Shown here: piece after piece, positions 9,284 to 17,381 of the stretch
Position numbering within the stretch: position 1 is the stretch's first letter
Layout of the letters: each line of letters opens with the position of its first letter
Assembly (NCBI GenBank): GCA_020634555.1
Contig: JACKBK010000002.1
Span: 1 to 64,000, forward strand
DNA from: Caldilineae bacterium
Lineage (GTDB): Bacteria > Chloroflexota > Anaerolineae > JAAEKA01
Reading direction: 5' to 3'
DNA length: 64,000 bases
Position numbers and translations under genes: made by a program
Notes under the pieces: model-generated
What the model was told of the DNA's origin: nothing
What the model saw: the letters and a program-made list of their open reading frames with translations, nothing else
Databases searched by the model: none

Positions 9284-10345
9284 TTACGCTTTCTTGGTGG
9301 CGAGGCGCTCGCCCAGAATGCCGGTCGGGCGGAAGATCAACACCAGTACCAGCAGGAAGAATGCCAGCGCATCCTTGAGCTGATACGGCGCCGGGATGCC
9401 CAGGCCGTCAAGAACCAGGTTGGGGAAGAGGGATTCGGCGATGCCCAGGAACAAGCCACCGACCATCGCACCGGCGATGTTACCGATGCCGCCCAGCACT
9501 GCCGCTGTGAACGCCTTCAGGCCCGGGAAGAACCCCATGAAAAAGTAGACCTGGCGAAACAGCAGCGCATAGAGCACGCCGGCCGCTCCGGCCAGCGCGC
9601 CGCCGACCAGGAACGTGATCATGATCGACCGGTCGACGTTGATGCCCATCAAGGCAGCGGCGTCCTTGTCCTCTGACACAGCCTGAATCGCCTTGCCCAT
9701 CTTCGTGCGCTGGACGAAATACCACAGGGCGATCAGCATGACGACGGCGGCAACGATGACGATCAACTGGGTCTTAAGGATCTCAACCCCAAAGATGGAC
9801 ACGCGGCCCTTCAGCGCTTCCGGCTCAGGATAGCCCTTGATGCCGGAGCCGAACAGTCCGAGGAAGGCGTATTCAATGAAGAAGGACGCGCCGATGGCAG
9901 TGATCAGAGGGACGAGGCGCGGCGCGCGCCGTAGCGGACGATAGGCAATGCGCTCAAGCACCACAGCCATAGCTGCCGCGGTGAAAGCAGCCACCAGGGT
10001 GACGAAAATCAGCGACAGAACGAGGTTCTGTTCCAGGAATCCGGTCTGGTCGAAATAACTGGCCACGAAATAACCGATAAATGCTCCGGCCATAAAAATG
10101 TCGCCGTGGGCAAAGTTGATCATTCTCAGGATGCCGTACACCATGGTGTATCCGAGGGCGATCAGTGCGTAGATACTACCCTGCGAGATCCCGTAGACGA
10201 TGAGGTCAGTCCAGTCAGCGCCGGTATACTTGCCGATCAGCAGTGTGCGAACCGTTCCGACAATCACCACGATGAGCAAAATGGCGCCGATGACCCACAT
10301 TGCGATGGTTGTACCGGAGACACGCCTTCTGAGGTTTTTTAGCAT
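9284..10345 (-). CDS. livH: Branched-chain amino acid ABC transporter permease LivH
   Basis: The product is 353 aa from the ATG at 10345, which has a GGAG eight bases upstream. About nine membrane segments are visible. The LivH core motifs YGISQGSIYALIALGYTMVYG and INFAHGDIFMAGAF near residues 50-100 are clear, as is the GALAGAAGVLYAL coupling region. It is the second gene of livJHMGF. A 192-bp gap with two hairpins separates it from livJ, an arrangement that usually lets the binding protein be made in excess over the membrane components. Confidence 0.92.
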   Translation of the reverse strand: MLKNLRRRVSGTTIAMWVIGAILLIVVIVGTVRTLLIGKYTGADWTDLIVYGISQGSIYALIALGYTMVYGILRMINFAHGDIFMAGAFIGYFVASYFDQTGFLEQNLVLSLIFVTLVAAFTAAAMAVVLERIAYRPLRRAPRLVPLITAIGASFFIEYAFLGLFGSGIKGYPEPEALKGRVSIFGVEILKTQLIVIVAAVVMLIALWYFVQRTKMGKAIQAVSEDKDAAALMGINVDRSIMITFLVGGALAGAAGVLYALLFRQVYFFMGFFPGLKAFTAAVLGGIGNIAGAMVGGLFLGIAESLFPNLVLDGLGIPAPYQLKDALAFFLLVLVLIFRPTGILGERLATKKA

Positions 10346-10443
10346 GTAAACACTCCGTGTCGTGCGAAGCAAGAATCAAAGGGGAACAGACTGCTGCACG
10401 GTGGGGCTGTGCAGTGATATCAAGACAACTGGACGAAGCCGGC

Positions 10444-10482
10444 GCCGATGTGAAGGCTCTGGGGACAAGCCCTCACATCGGC
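10444..10482 (-). promoter_or_regulatory. Intercistronic stem-loop livJ-livH
   Basis: Inverted repeat GCCGATGTGA ... TCACATCGGC spanning 10444-10482, directly after the longer palindrome at 10497 in the direction of transcription. It may protect the 3' end of the livJ message or tune readthrough into livH. Confidence 0.5.
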
Positions 10483-10496
10483 TGCCGTTCATACAA

Positions 10497-10528
10497 AAGC
10501 ATCCTGCGGCTTAAGCCGCAGGATGCTT
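10497..10528 (-). terminator. Terminator-like palindrome after livJ
   Basis: A 32-bp perfect palindrome centred on CTTAAG (AGCATCCTGCGGC / GCCGCAGGATGCT), followed on the minus strand by TTTT. It begins 10 bp after the livJ stop codon. This placement fits a partial terminator that lowers transcription of livHMGF relative to livJ. Confidence 0.7.
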
Positions 10529-10537
10529 GTCAAGGCC

Positions 10538-11887
10538 TTACGGCCAGATCTTCATGGGGTTGCTTGTGTCGGTGGCGCCGGGGTCCCAGGTCTCGGGATC
10601 GGCGTTCATGACTTCGTAGACGGCGATCTTGGGATCTGCGCAGTCGCCGGTTTCGGTGCAAGTCAAGTTACCCGTGATACCGGCGAAGTCCTTGGTGGAG
10701 ATCATGGCGTCGCGCAGGGCCTGCTTGCCGATCACCAGGGATCCGTCGTCGCACTTCTGTGCCACTTCCTCGATGCCGTTGGCGATGATGTTGAAGGCAT
10801 CGTAGGCGTGGGCGTGGAAGGCCGACAGCGGCTTGGTGTTGTACTTGGCCTCGTACTTCTCCAGCAGCGCGGGATACTCGGCGCCGAAGGCGGAGAAGTC
10901 TGGGCTGGAGTGGTTCATGCCCAGCGCGGCGTCGCCGGCCGCCTTGAGGAAGTCGGGCGAGAAGATGCCGTCAGCGCCTGCCAACTGCACGCCTTCCAGA
11001 CCGGGGACTTCCTTGGCCTGCTTGGTGACCTGGCCGCCCGCGGCCACGAAGATCGGGTAGTAGAGGAAGTCAGGGCCGGCGGCTGCCACGCGGGTCAGCA
11101 TCGGCTTCATGTCGGTGTCCTGAGGACCGACGGCTTCCTGCGCTACGATCTCGCCGCCCAGTTCCTTGAACTTGTCGGCGAACACCTGCTGCAACTGGTC
11201 AGCATAGAGACTGCCGTCGTGGACGGTAGCAGCCTTGCGATAGCCGGCGCCGTAGGCGTACTCAGCCATGGCTGCGCCCTGCACCAGGTCGTTGTGGGCC
11301 GTGCGCATGTAGCACCAGTAGTCGGCCGGGCGGTCCGCCGCGGTCAGGTCAGGCGCCGTGTTGGAGGCTGAGATCATGGGGACGCCTGCGTTGCACATCA
11401 CAGGGATGGCCGCGCGGGCTGCGCTGGAGCAGCTCGTGCCGATAACGGCGGTCAGCTTGGAATCGGCCGACATCTTCTGGGCAGCGGTCTGGCCGCCTTC
11501 CGCGGAGCACAGGTCGTCCTCGCCAACCAGTTCGATGGCATGGTCGGCGATGGTGCCGCGGTCATCCGCGGCGATCTCGACGCCGTACTTGGAGTCAAGG
11601 CCGAGGGTGGCATCTGCGCCGGACACGACCATCATCCAGCCGACGCGCACGGGGTCATCGGCGCCGACGGTGACACAGCCGACGGGATCGGTGCATTCAC
11701 ACGAGGCAGCGGTATCGCCGCCGGTGCTGGCAGTGTCGCCACCAGTGCTGGCGGTATCGCCAGTTGTGGCCTCGGTTGCGGCGGTGTCACCACCGGTGGC
11801 AGGTGCTGGTGTCGCGGCCGGGCAGGCTGCCAGTACGAACGCAGCGATCATCAGCACCGCGATGACGAAAAATGCAGACTTCTTCAT
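10538..11887 (-). CDS. livJ: Branched-chain amino acid ABC transporter substrate-binding lipoprotein
   Basis: The product is 449 aa from the ATG at 11887, with a strong AAGGAGGAG site upstream. The N-terminus is a lipoprotein signal peptide (MKKSAFF...VLAAC), with the lipidated Cys near residue 22. A Thr/Gly/Asp low-complexity linker with tandem TASTGGD units (residues ~30-60) precedes the periplasmic-binding-protein type I fold. Characteristic LivJ/Leu-Ile-Val-BP elements are GWMMVVSGADATLG, AVIGTSCSSAARAAIPV and SAFHAHAYDAFNII. It is the first gene of the operon. Which amino acid or amide it binds cannot be told. Confidence 0.9.
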   Translation of the reverse strand: MKKSAFFVIAVLMIAAFVLAACPAATPAPATGGDTAATEATTGDTASTGGDTASTGGDTAASCECTDPVGCVTVGADDPVRVGWMMVVSGADATLGLDSKYGVEIAADDRGTIADHAIELVGEDDLCSAEGGQTAAQKMSADSKLTAVIGTSCSSAARAAIPVMCNAGVPMISASNTAPDLTAADRPADYWCYMRTAHNDLVQGAAMAEYAYGAGYRKAATVHDGSLYADQLQQVFADKFKELGGEIVAQEAVGPQDTDMKPMLTRVAAAGPDFLYYPIFVAAGGQVTKQAKEVPGLEGVQLAGADGIFSPDFLKAAGDAALGMNHSSPDFSAFGAEYPALLEKYEAKYNTKPLSAFHAHAYDAFNIIANGIEEVAQKCDDGSLVIGKQALRDAMISTKDFAGITGNLTCTETGDCADPKIAVYEVMNADPETWDPGATDTSNPMKIWP

Positions 11888-12277
11888 GGAACTTCTCCTC
11901 CTTAAAGAGAATTGTGAGATGGGTGGGTAGCCTGTCGCTCCCACCTTTCGAACGGACGAGACTTGCAGAAGGGACAAGACTGCGGTGTATCGTGTGTGAA
12001 GCGATCACCTCCTTGCCAAGATTTACCTCGCAACGCGATGGTGTCAACCAACAGAGGATGGGAAACCGAGCCAATCAGGCGCCTGGCACTTTGAGGAAGA
12101 TGCCGAGACCAGGCATGCAGCGATGAAGATAACACCTGCCAGACGCTGGAAACGCCGGACGCCTCATGATTTACAGCTACGAAGACCCAGGATATCGAAC
12201 TCTGAAAGCCTTTTCAGGACGAAGAAAGGCTGTTGCAACAGAAATGAACGGCGATGTGGAGACAGCTTTGGTTAAGT
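11888..12277 (-). promoter_or_regulatory. Long 5' leader of the liv operon
   Basis: About 390 nt lie between the predicted transcription start and the livJ start codon. I see no convincing gene here. Short frames exist but have poor codon character. A 12-nt perfect complement of the 16S rRNA 3' end (AAGGAGGTGATC, 12003-12014 on the opposite strand) occurs in it without a suitably spaced ATG. The length leaves room for a regulatory RNA element, but I recognise no known riboswitch. Confidence 0.5.
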
Positions 12278-12283
12278 GGGGAG

Positions 12284-12312
12284 ATTATAGACAACATCTT
12301 GTGTTTTGTCAA
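12284..12312 (-). promoter_or_regulatory. Consensus sigma-70-type promoter for liv operon
   Basis: On the minus strand, TTGACA (12307-12312) and TATAAT (12284-12289) are separated by exactly 17 bp. Both hexamers match the consensus perfectly. It lies in an AT-rich stretch between the radical SAM gene and livJ. Confidence 0.85.
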
Positions 12313-12354
12313 AAGCCCAAAAAACAACCAGATTTGCAACTGCTCACCCGCCAT

Positions 12355-12373
12355 TCTGTAGGCTGAGTAGTTA
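12355..12373. repeat. Fragment of the CTGAGTAGTTA repeat tail
   Basis: TCTGTAGGCTGAGTAGTTA matches the tail of the palindromic repeat at 17349-17367 exactly, without the palindrome itself. It sits just downstream of the radical SAM stop codon. Confidence 0.65.
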
Positions 12374-12381
12374 GCCAGATT

Positions 12382-13731
12382 TTAGTAGAGGAACTCGTCG
12401 ATATCATAGCGGGAGACTTGCGGCGGTTGACTGGAGTCATAGACCACCAAGCCGCTGCGGATTGCAGCAACCTGATCGCGGATATCGGCCGGCGTCAGGG
12501 CACCTACCCCAAACTGAACAGCGTCGCGGGCGTATTGCGAGCCTGGTTGTTCCTTGAACTCCGACACATAAATCAGGTCGCCGCCGGCCAACGGCATGGC
12601 GTTCAGCAGCGCCACCGTGTCGTGTACATGTGGGCCGGCATAGGCCATCCCGCCGACGCCGGCCATCACAATCACACTGACTGCCATTCCCGCGGCCTTC
12701 AGAGTCCGCACCGCGTCCAGCACATCGGCTGCGCTGCCCGGCTTGTTCAGCCAGCGCAGCAGTGGATCGTGCCCGCTCTCCATGCCGATGGTGACCCGCT
12801 GCAGGCCGCGCTCCCGCAGCTCCTGCCAGTCGGCCACCGATTTGCGCTCCACGTGAAAGGCGTCGATGAAGGCAAAGAGGGGCAAGAGCCAGGAGTCAGA
12901 GGGCAGAGAGGCAGAGCGCAAGTGGGGGAACGTTGGGTCTGGCAGAGCATCGGCAACGGGTGGTGATGGTCCTGTATTGGGTGCTGACGTCCCGGTTTCC
13001 CTCGTTTCCGTGATTTCCCTGAATTCCCCTTCCCGGAGCACGTCCAACAACGGCAGCAGCCGTTTCATAGGCACAACCAGCGCGTTGGCGTCGGCCAGGA
13101 AGATGGAGCGGCGCATGGCCAGTGCAGGGCCGAAGAAAGCCAACACGCCGGCCACGTGGCTGCGAAACTCGTCGGGCGACTTGATGCGAAAGGGGATGTC
13201 GCTGTAGAAGGTGCAGAAGGTGCAGGCGTTGTGCGAGCAGCCGTGGGTCGCCTGCAACACCAGCGCCAGGTATTGGTCGGGCGGCAGAATGCCCACTGGC
13301 GTGTAGATGCTCTCGAAGCGTTGGCGGTCTGCCTCCAGCCGCTTCCAGTCCCACCGGGTCACAGCGTCCAACGCTTGCTGCACCGCGAGCGGCGTCTGGC
13401 CAGCCTGCTCAGCTGCCTGGCTCGCCACACCGTATGCAAGATCGACCACTGAACGCGCTTCTTCGCCTGTCAGCCAGCGGCGTCGCCGGGTCGAACCGGC
13501 AGCGTCGCGCTCGCTCCACTTGCTCAACATGCGGTTGTCCAGGGTGCGCCGGTAGTTGCGCCCATCGACGAACGCGCCGTGGAGCCGTCCCGCCGGGTCG
13601 AAGGTAAACGAGGGGCTGTCGTTGTCCAGCAGCAGGTTGATGGCCTGCTCGCGCACCATGACATGCAGCGAACGGCCGTCAGCCGTCATCGTCTGCCAGC
13701 GAACCGGAAAGGCTGGTTCCAGGCTGCTCAT
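12382..13731 (-). CDS. Radical SAM protein with a repeat-derived insert
   Basis: The product is 449 aa from the ATG at 13729-13731. The iron-sulfur cluster motif is the C-x4-C-x2-C variant THGCSHNACTFCTFY (Cys165, 170, 173). Downstream are the radical SAM barrel elements IFLADANALVVP, GLQRVTIGMESGHDPLL and IYVSEFKEQPGSQYA. Residues ~238-284 are a Ser/Thr/Pro-rich stretch that interrupts the barrel. The corresponding DNA (12880-13020) looks like intergenic repeat, with a TTTCCCTCGTTTCC core. The first ~140 residues are not a domain I recognise. The start overlaps the stop of the upstream small membrane protein gene (ATGA). The substrate is unknown. Confidence 0.82.
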   Translation of the reverse strand: MSSLEPAFPVRWQTMTADGRSLHVMVREQAINLLLDNDSPSFTFDPAGRLHGAFVDGRNYRRTLDNRMLSKWSERDAAGSTRRRRWLTGEEARSVVDLAYGVASQAAEQAGQTPLAVQQALDAVTRWDWKRLEADRQRFESIYTPVGILPPDQYLALVLQATHGCSHNACTFCTFYSDIPFRIKSPDEFRSHVAGVLAFFGPALAMRRSIFLADANALVVPMKRLLPLLDVLREGEFREITETRETGTSAPNTGPSPPVADALPDPTFPHLRSASLPSDSWLLPLFAFIDAFHVERKSVADWQELRERGLQRVTIGMESGHDPLLRWLNKPGSAADVLDAVRTLKAAGMAVSVIVMAGVGGMAYAGPHVHDTVALLNAMPLAGGDLIYVSEFKEQPGSQYARDAVQFGVGALTPADIRDQVAAIRSGLVVYDSSQPPQVSRYDIDEFLY

Positions 13732-14096
13732 GTCAGCTTCCGCCGGCTTTGCACCAGCACCTCGACCAGGATGACCAGCGCGGTGATGCCCAGGATCAAC
13801 GTGGCGTCCAGCAGGCCGACCAGTTGCAGCCAGGCCGCCAACGCCAGCGCCAGCCCGATCAGCAGCGCCTGGCGGAAGGCGGCGCGGCGCGTGGGCGGAC
13901 GGCCGCCGATGGGGACGCGCCGGTGCAGCCACGCCAACACCGGCGCCAGCAGTCCCGCCGCCGCAATGACCAACAGCAACAGGAACGTCGCCAGGTTCTG
14001 GCGCGTCGGCGGCGTATTCAGCACCATCGTCACCAACCCGTAGACCGCCGCCAGTCCGGCAATAAGAGACAACCCGTAGATCAGCGCGCCTTGCAT
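13728..14096 (-). CDS. Small four-helix membrane protein, unknown
   Basis: The 122-aa hydrophobic protein has four probable membrane helices (residues ~5-26, 36-58, 74-94 and 96-114), with a positively charged loop between helices 2 and 3 (LHRRVPIGGRPPTRRAAFRQ). No family recognised. It is translationally coupled to the radical SAM gene by a 4-bp ATGA overlap, so the two may act together. It is divergent from the ABC-F gene. Confidence 0.7.
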   Translation of the reverse strand: MQGALIYGLSLIAGLAAVYGLVTMVLNTPPTRQNLATFLLLLVIAAAGLLAPVLAWLHRRVPIGGRPPTRRAAFRQALLIGLALALAAWLQLVGLLDATLILGITALVILVEVLVQSRRKLT

Positions 14097-14168
14097 ACCC
14101 CGATTGTACCCAGCCTAGCGGGAAGGGCAAGGATAGGTGTACGCGGCCCCTGTCATTCTCGCCCTCTT

Positions 14169-14197
14169 TTGGGTTCACCTTACCTCGGTGGTATAAT
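14169..14197 (+). promoter_or_regulatory. Promoter of the ABC-F gene
   Basis: TTGGGT (14169-14174), a 17-bp spacer, and a perfect TATAAT (14192-14197). The expected transcription start is about 30 bases before the ATG at 14234. Confidence 0.7.
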
Positions 14198-14233
14198 TGC
14201 CGCGCTCCCCAACATTTGGGCGACAGGCGACTC

Positions 14234-16234
14234 ATGACAGTTCTCACAGGCAGCAACCTCAGCCGGCGATTTGGTCCGCTGGACGTGTTCCAGGGCGTCA
14301 ACATCCGCGTCGAAAAGGGCGACCGCATCGGTCTGGTCGGCCCCAACGGCGAAGGCAAGACGACCCTGTTGCGCATCCTGGCGGGCCTTGACGCGCCCAG
14401 CGACGGCACGGTCACGCGGATGCGCGGCCTGACGGTGGGCTACCTGCCGCAGGACCCGCCGCCGGCCGGCCAGGCGACTCTGTGGGACGACGTGTCATCC
14501 CAGTTCGAGGGCCTGCGCCGCCGCGCCGAGGAGTTGCGTCTGCTGGAGGAGCAGATGGCCGACCCGGACACCTACGAGCAGGCGCTGGCCGAATACGGGC
14601 CGTTGCAGGCAACCTTCGAAGCAGCCGGCGGCTACGACTGGGAACTGCGCGTCCGCCAGGTGTTGACCGGGCTGGGTTTCCCGCCCGACGAGCACCACCT
14701 GCCGCTGGCGCACCTCAGCGGCGGCCAACGGACACGCGGCCTCTTGGCGCGGCTGTTGCTGCAAGAGCCTGATCTGCTGCTGATGGACGAGCCGACCAAC
14801 CACCTGGACCTGCAAGCCACCGAGTGGCTGGAAAGCGTGCTGCTGCAATGGCGCGGCAGCATGGTGGTGGTGTCGCACGACCGCTATTTTCTGGACCGGG
14901 TGGCCACGCGCATCTGGGAGCTGGCCAACCAGCGGTTGGATGCCTATCGCGGCAACTACAGCCACTTCTCGCTGCAACGGACCATGCGCCGCGAGCGCCA
15001 GCTTGAGGAGTGGAAACGCCAGCAGCAGACCATCGCCAAGGAACAGGACTACATCCGCCGCAACATCGCCGGGCAGAACACACGCCAGGCGCAGGGCCGG
15101 CGCACCCGGCTGGAACGCATGATCGCCGAGGGCGGTCTGGTGGAGCGGCCTGACGAGCGCCAGTCCATCCGGCTGGACCTCGACCCGCGGCTGCGCAGCG
15201 GCAACCTGGTGCTGCGGACCAGTGACCTGGTGGTCGGCTATCGCGCCAGCAACGGCCATGAGCCGCGCCGCGAGGACGTTTCCGGCGGCTACGAGTATGT
15301 GGCGCGGCACGCCGGCCCGGCGCCCGACGACACCGTGCTCTTTCGCAGCGAGGACATCGAACTGCTGCGCGGCCAGCGGGCCGCGCTGATCGGTCCCAAC
15401 GGCGCGGGCAAGAGCACCTTTCTCAAGACGATCCTCGGCCAGCTTCAGCCGCTGGGCGGGCGTCTGCGCATAGGAGCCAGCGTTCACATCGGCTATCTGG
15501 CCCAGGCCCACAACACCCTGGTGCCCGAGAAGACAGTCATCGACACGATCCTGGATGCCGCGCCGCGCATGGAGATCGGGCAGGCGCGCAGCTTCCTGGG
15601 GCGTTTCTTGTTCTCGGGCGACGATGCCTTCAAGACCATCAGCGTGCTGAGCGGCGGGCAACGCAGCCGCGTTGCGCTGGCCCTGTTGACCCTGCAAGGC
15701 GCCAACTTCCTGCTGCTGGACGAGCCAACCAACCACCTGGACATCGACTCGCAGGAGGTGCTGGAGGATATGCTCAAGGCTTTCGGCGGCACGGTCTTGC
15801 TTGTTACCCACGACCGCTATCTGGTGGACGCGATGGCGACGCAGGTCTGGATGCTGGATGTCGAGAGCGGCGGGCTGCGAGCCTACGAGGGCAACTACAG
15901 CGCCTATGTTGCTGCCAAGACGGCTGAAGATGCAGCGGCCAGCGAGAACCTTGACGACGAGGCTACGTTGAGCGACGCCCAGTTGCACCGCGAACGCTCA
16001 CGCGAGGAACGCCGCCAGCGAAAAGTCATCGAGCAGCGCCAGGCCGAGGCCGACCGGATGGAGGCGCTTATCCACGCCATGGAAGAACGGCTGGAAGCGC
16101 TGGGCGAGCAGATCGCGACCGCCGGCCAGGCACAGGACCTGGAACGCGTCCGTTCACTGGGCAACGAATACCAGGCAGTCGACGAACGGCTGCACCAACT
16201 CATGGAAGAGTGGTCGGCGCTGCCGGCGGCGTGA
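14234..16234 (+). CDS. ABC-F family ATPase
   Basis: The 666-aa soluble protein has two ABC cassettes and no membrane segment. The first has Walker A GPNGEGKTTLL, signature LSGGQRTRG and Walker B LLLMDEPTNHLD. The second has GPNGAGKSTFL, LSGGQRSRV and LLLLDEPTNHLD. The interdomain linker (residues ~250-310, rich in Arg/Glu/Gln) corresponds to the P-site tRNA interaction motif of ribosome-associated ABC-F proteins. The C-terminal ~90 residues form a probable coiled coil (RERSREERRQRKVIEQRQAE). Such proteins rescue or tune ribosomes, and some give antibiotic resistance. The subtype cannot be assigned. The start is the ATG at 14234; an ATG six codons upstream lies close to the transcription start. 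Confidence 0.9.
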   Translation: MTVLTGSNLSRRFGPLDVFQGVNIRVEKGDRIGLVGPNGEGKTTLLRILAGLDAPSDGTVTRMRGLTVGYLPQDPPPAGQATLWDDVSSQFEGLRRRAEELRLLEEQMADPDTYEQALAEYGPLQATFEAAGGYDWELRVRQVLTGLGFPPDEHHLPLAHLSGGQRTRGLLARLLLQEPDLLLMDEPTNHLDLQATEWLESVLLQWRGSMVVVSHDRYFLDRVATRIWELANQRLDAYRGNYSHFSLQRTMRRERQLEEWKRQQQTIAKEQDYIRRNIAGQNTRQAQGRRTRLERMIAEGGLVERPDERQSIRLDLDPRLRSGNLVLRTSDLVVGYRASNGHEPRREDVSGGYEYVARHAGPAPDDTVLFRSEDIELLRGQRAALIGPNGAGKSTFLKTILGQLQPLGGRLRIGASVHIGYLAQAHNTLVPEKTVIDTILDAAPRMEIGQARSFLGRFLFSGDDAFKTISVLSGGQRSRVALALLTLQGANFLLLDEPTNHLDIDSQEVLEDMLKAFGGTVLLVTHDRYLVDAMATQVWMLDVESGGLRAYEGNYSAYVAAKTAEDAAASENLDDEATLSDAQLHRERSREERRQRKVIEQRQAEADRMEALIHAMEERLEALGEQIATAGQAQDLERVRSLGNEYQAVDERLHQLMEEWSALPAA

Positions 16235-16311
16235 AACGTGATGGATCGATTACGTTTCACGTTTCACGAATTACTTTTCTTGCCGCCAATCAGCTCACAA
16301 GGATTCCCATC

Positions 16312-16908
16312 ATGGCACCGCACCTCGTTATCGGCCTGACGGGCAACATCGCGACCGGCAAGAGCGCGGTGGGGCAGATGCTGGCGGAGTTGGGCGCGGA
16401 GGTCATCGACGCCGACAAGGTCGCACACCAGGTCATGGAGCCGGGACAGCCGGCCTACGCAGCCATCGTGGCGGCGTTTGACGACGACATCGCGCCGGCG
16501 GGCGGCCCCATCGACCGGCGGCGGCTGGGTGAGATCGTTTTCGCGGATCCGGCGGCGCTGGCGCGGCTGGAGGCGCTTGTACACCCTGCCGTTGGCCGGC
16601 GTATCGCTGAATTAGTGGCCCGGTCGACCGCCGATGTGGTGGTCATCGAGGCCATCAAATTGCTGGAGGCAGGGTTGAGCGTGCGGCTGTGCGACGAGGT
16701 GTGGGTGGTTATTGCGCCGCGGGCTGCCCAGCTCAGCCGGCTGATGGAAAGCCGCGGCCTGAGCCGTGACGAGGCCGTCCTGCGCATCGATGCCCAACCG
16801 TCGCAGGAGTCCAAGAGCGCCCAGGCCGACGTGGTGATCGACAACGACGGCGACCTGGACGCGCTGCGCCGTACCGTGGAACAGACCTGGCGCGCGGCTA
16901 TAGACTAA
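16312..16908 (+). CDS. coaE: Dephospho-CoA kinase
   Basis: The product is 198 aa. The P-loop is GLTGNIATGKSAVGQML at residues ~7-23, followed by the CoaE signature VIDADKVAHQVMEPG and the LVHPAVGRRI helix. DEVWVVIAPRAAQLSRLMESRGLSRDEAVLRI is the lid/sugar-binding region and ends in IDNDGDLDALRRTVEQTW. It phosphorylates dephospho-CoA in the last step of coenzyme A synthesis. The ATG at 16312 has AAGGA upstream. The 77-bp gap after the ABC-F gene contains an inverted repeat of CGTTTCAC. Confidence 0.93.
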   Translation: MAPHLVIGLTGNIATGKSAVGQMLAELGAEVIDADKVAHQVMEPGQPAYAAIVAAFDDDIAPAGGPIDRRRLGEIVFADPAALARLEALVHPAVGRRIAELVARSTADVVVIEAIKLLEAGLSVRLCDEVWVVIAPRAAQLSRLMESRGLSRDEAVLRIDAQPSQESKSAQADVVIDNDGDLDALRRTVEQTWRAAID

Positions 16909-16942
16909 CAAGCGTAAGCCCTTTCGATACGTATTTCGTCGT

Positions 16943-16994
16943 TGTGGCCGGTCTCCGACCGAGCCACCGGTGGCTCGGTCGGAGACCGGCCACA
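16943..16994. repeat. 52-bp perfect palindrome
   Basis: TGTGGCCGGTCTCCGACCGA and its complement meet at ACCGGT with no spacer, giving 26-bp arms. Partial copies of the same arm occur at 21107-21130, 40487-40500 and 54425-54442. It may act as a bidirectional terminator after coaE, but no T-run follows, so a palindromic repeat element is more likely. Confidence 0.85.
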
Positions 16995-17056
16995 GCGACT
17001 AGGATCAGATCCGGCCAGGTACAAACGCACCTTACTGAAATGGATGAGGTGACACA

Positions 17057-17251
17057 ATGAACTCTCTGCAAAACATGTATCATAGACATCCAAACCTGTC
17101 GATGTGGGCCGTGTTGTCCATCGGCATGGTGATCATCCTGCTGCTGGCAGCGCGCGATGTAGGCTTCACGCCGACGCAGTGGCTGGCCCTGGTGGTCGCG
17201 ACCGTTGGTCTGGCCGGTCTATGCGCCTGGATCATCGGCTGGGAAGACTAG
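17057..17251 (+). CDS. Small two-helix membrane protein, unknown
   Basis: The 64-aa protein has two hydrophobic helices (residues ~14-34 and 41-61) separated by a short polar turn, and ends in GWED. A GAGGTG site eight bases before the ATG supports translation. It has no recognisable family. It stands between two palindromic repeats, upstream of dnaJ. Confidence 0.65.
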   Translation: MNSLQNMYHRHPNLSMWAVLSIGMVIILLLAARDVGFTPTQWLALVVATVGLAGLCAWIIGWED

Positions 17252-17277
17252 GAAAAGATGAAACTTGCTGACCCGTC

Positions 17278-17368
17278 CGTCATTCCCGCGTAGGCGGGAA
17301 TCCACTTCTCGCAGACCTGGATTCCCGCCTACGCGGGAATGACGACAGTCTGTAGGCTGAGTAGTTAC
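17278..17368. repeat. CATTCCCGCG palindromic repeat, best copy
   Basis: Perfect inverted repeat with 27-bp arms (17278-17304 and 17318-17344) and a 13-nt loop, followed by the tail ACAGTCTGTAGGCTGAGTAG to 17368. This is the most intact member of the family in the window. It lies 13 bp before dnaJ, so its hairpin would be in or just before the dnaJ leader. Confidence 0.85.
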
Positions 17369-17381
17369 AAAAAGAGACGTT

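Noticed and set aside
11787..12074. Leader peptide starting at the GTG within AAGGAGGTGATC
   Set aside because: The GTG lies inside the Shine-Dalgarno-like sequence, so spacing is impossible, and the frame runs out of phase into livJ.
12166..12366. 66-residue plus-strand frame upstream of the liv promoter
   Set aside because: It runs antisense through the liv promoter and has no ribosome binding site or conserved feature.
13732..14415. N-terminal 228 residues of a long frame continuous with the radical SAM protein
   Set aside because: They read antisense through the ABC-F gene and the small membrane protein gene, are Arg/Ala/Gly-rich without conserved blocks, and a coupled ATG at 13731 gives the proper start.
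14495..15988. 497-residue minus-strand frame inside the ABC-F gene
   Set aside because: It is an antisense shadow of a clearly coding gene, with low-complexity Gln/Val/Ala content.
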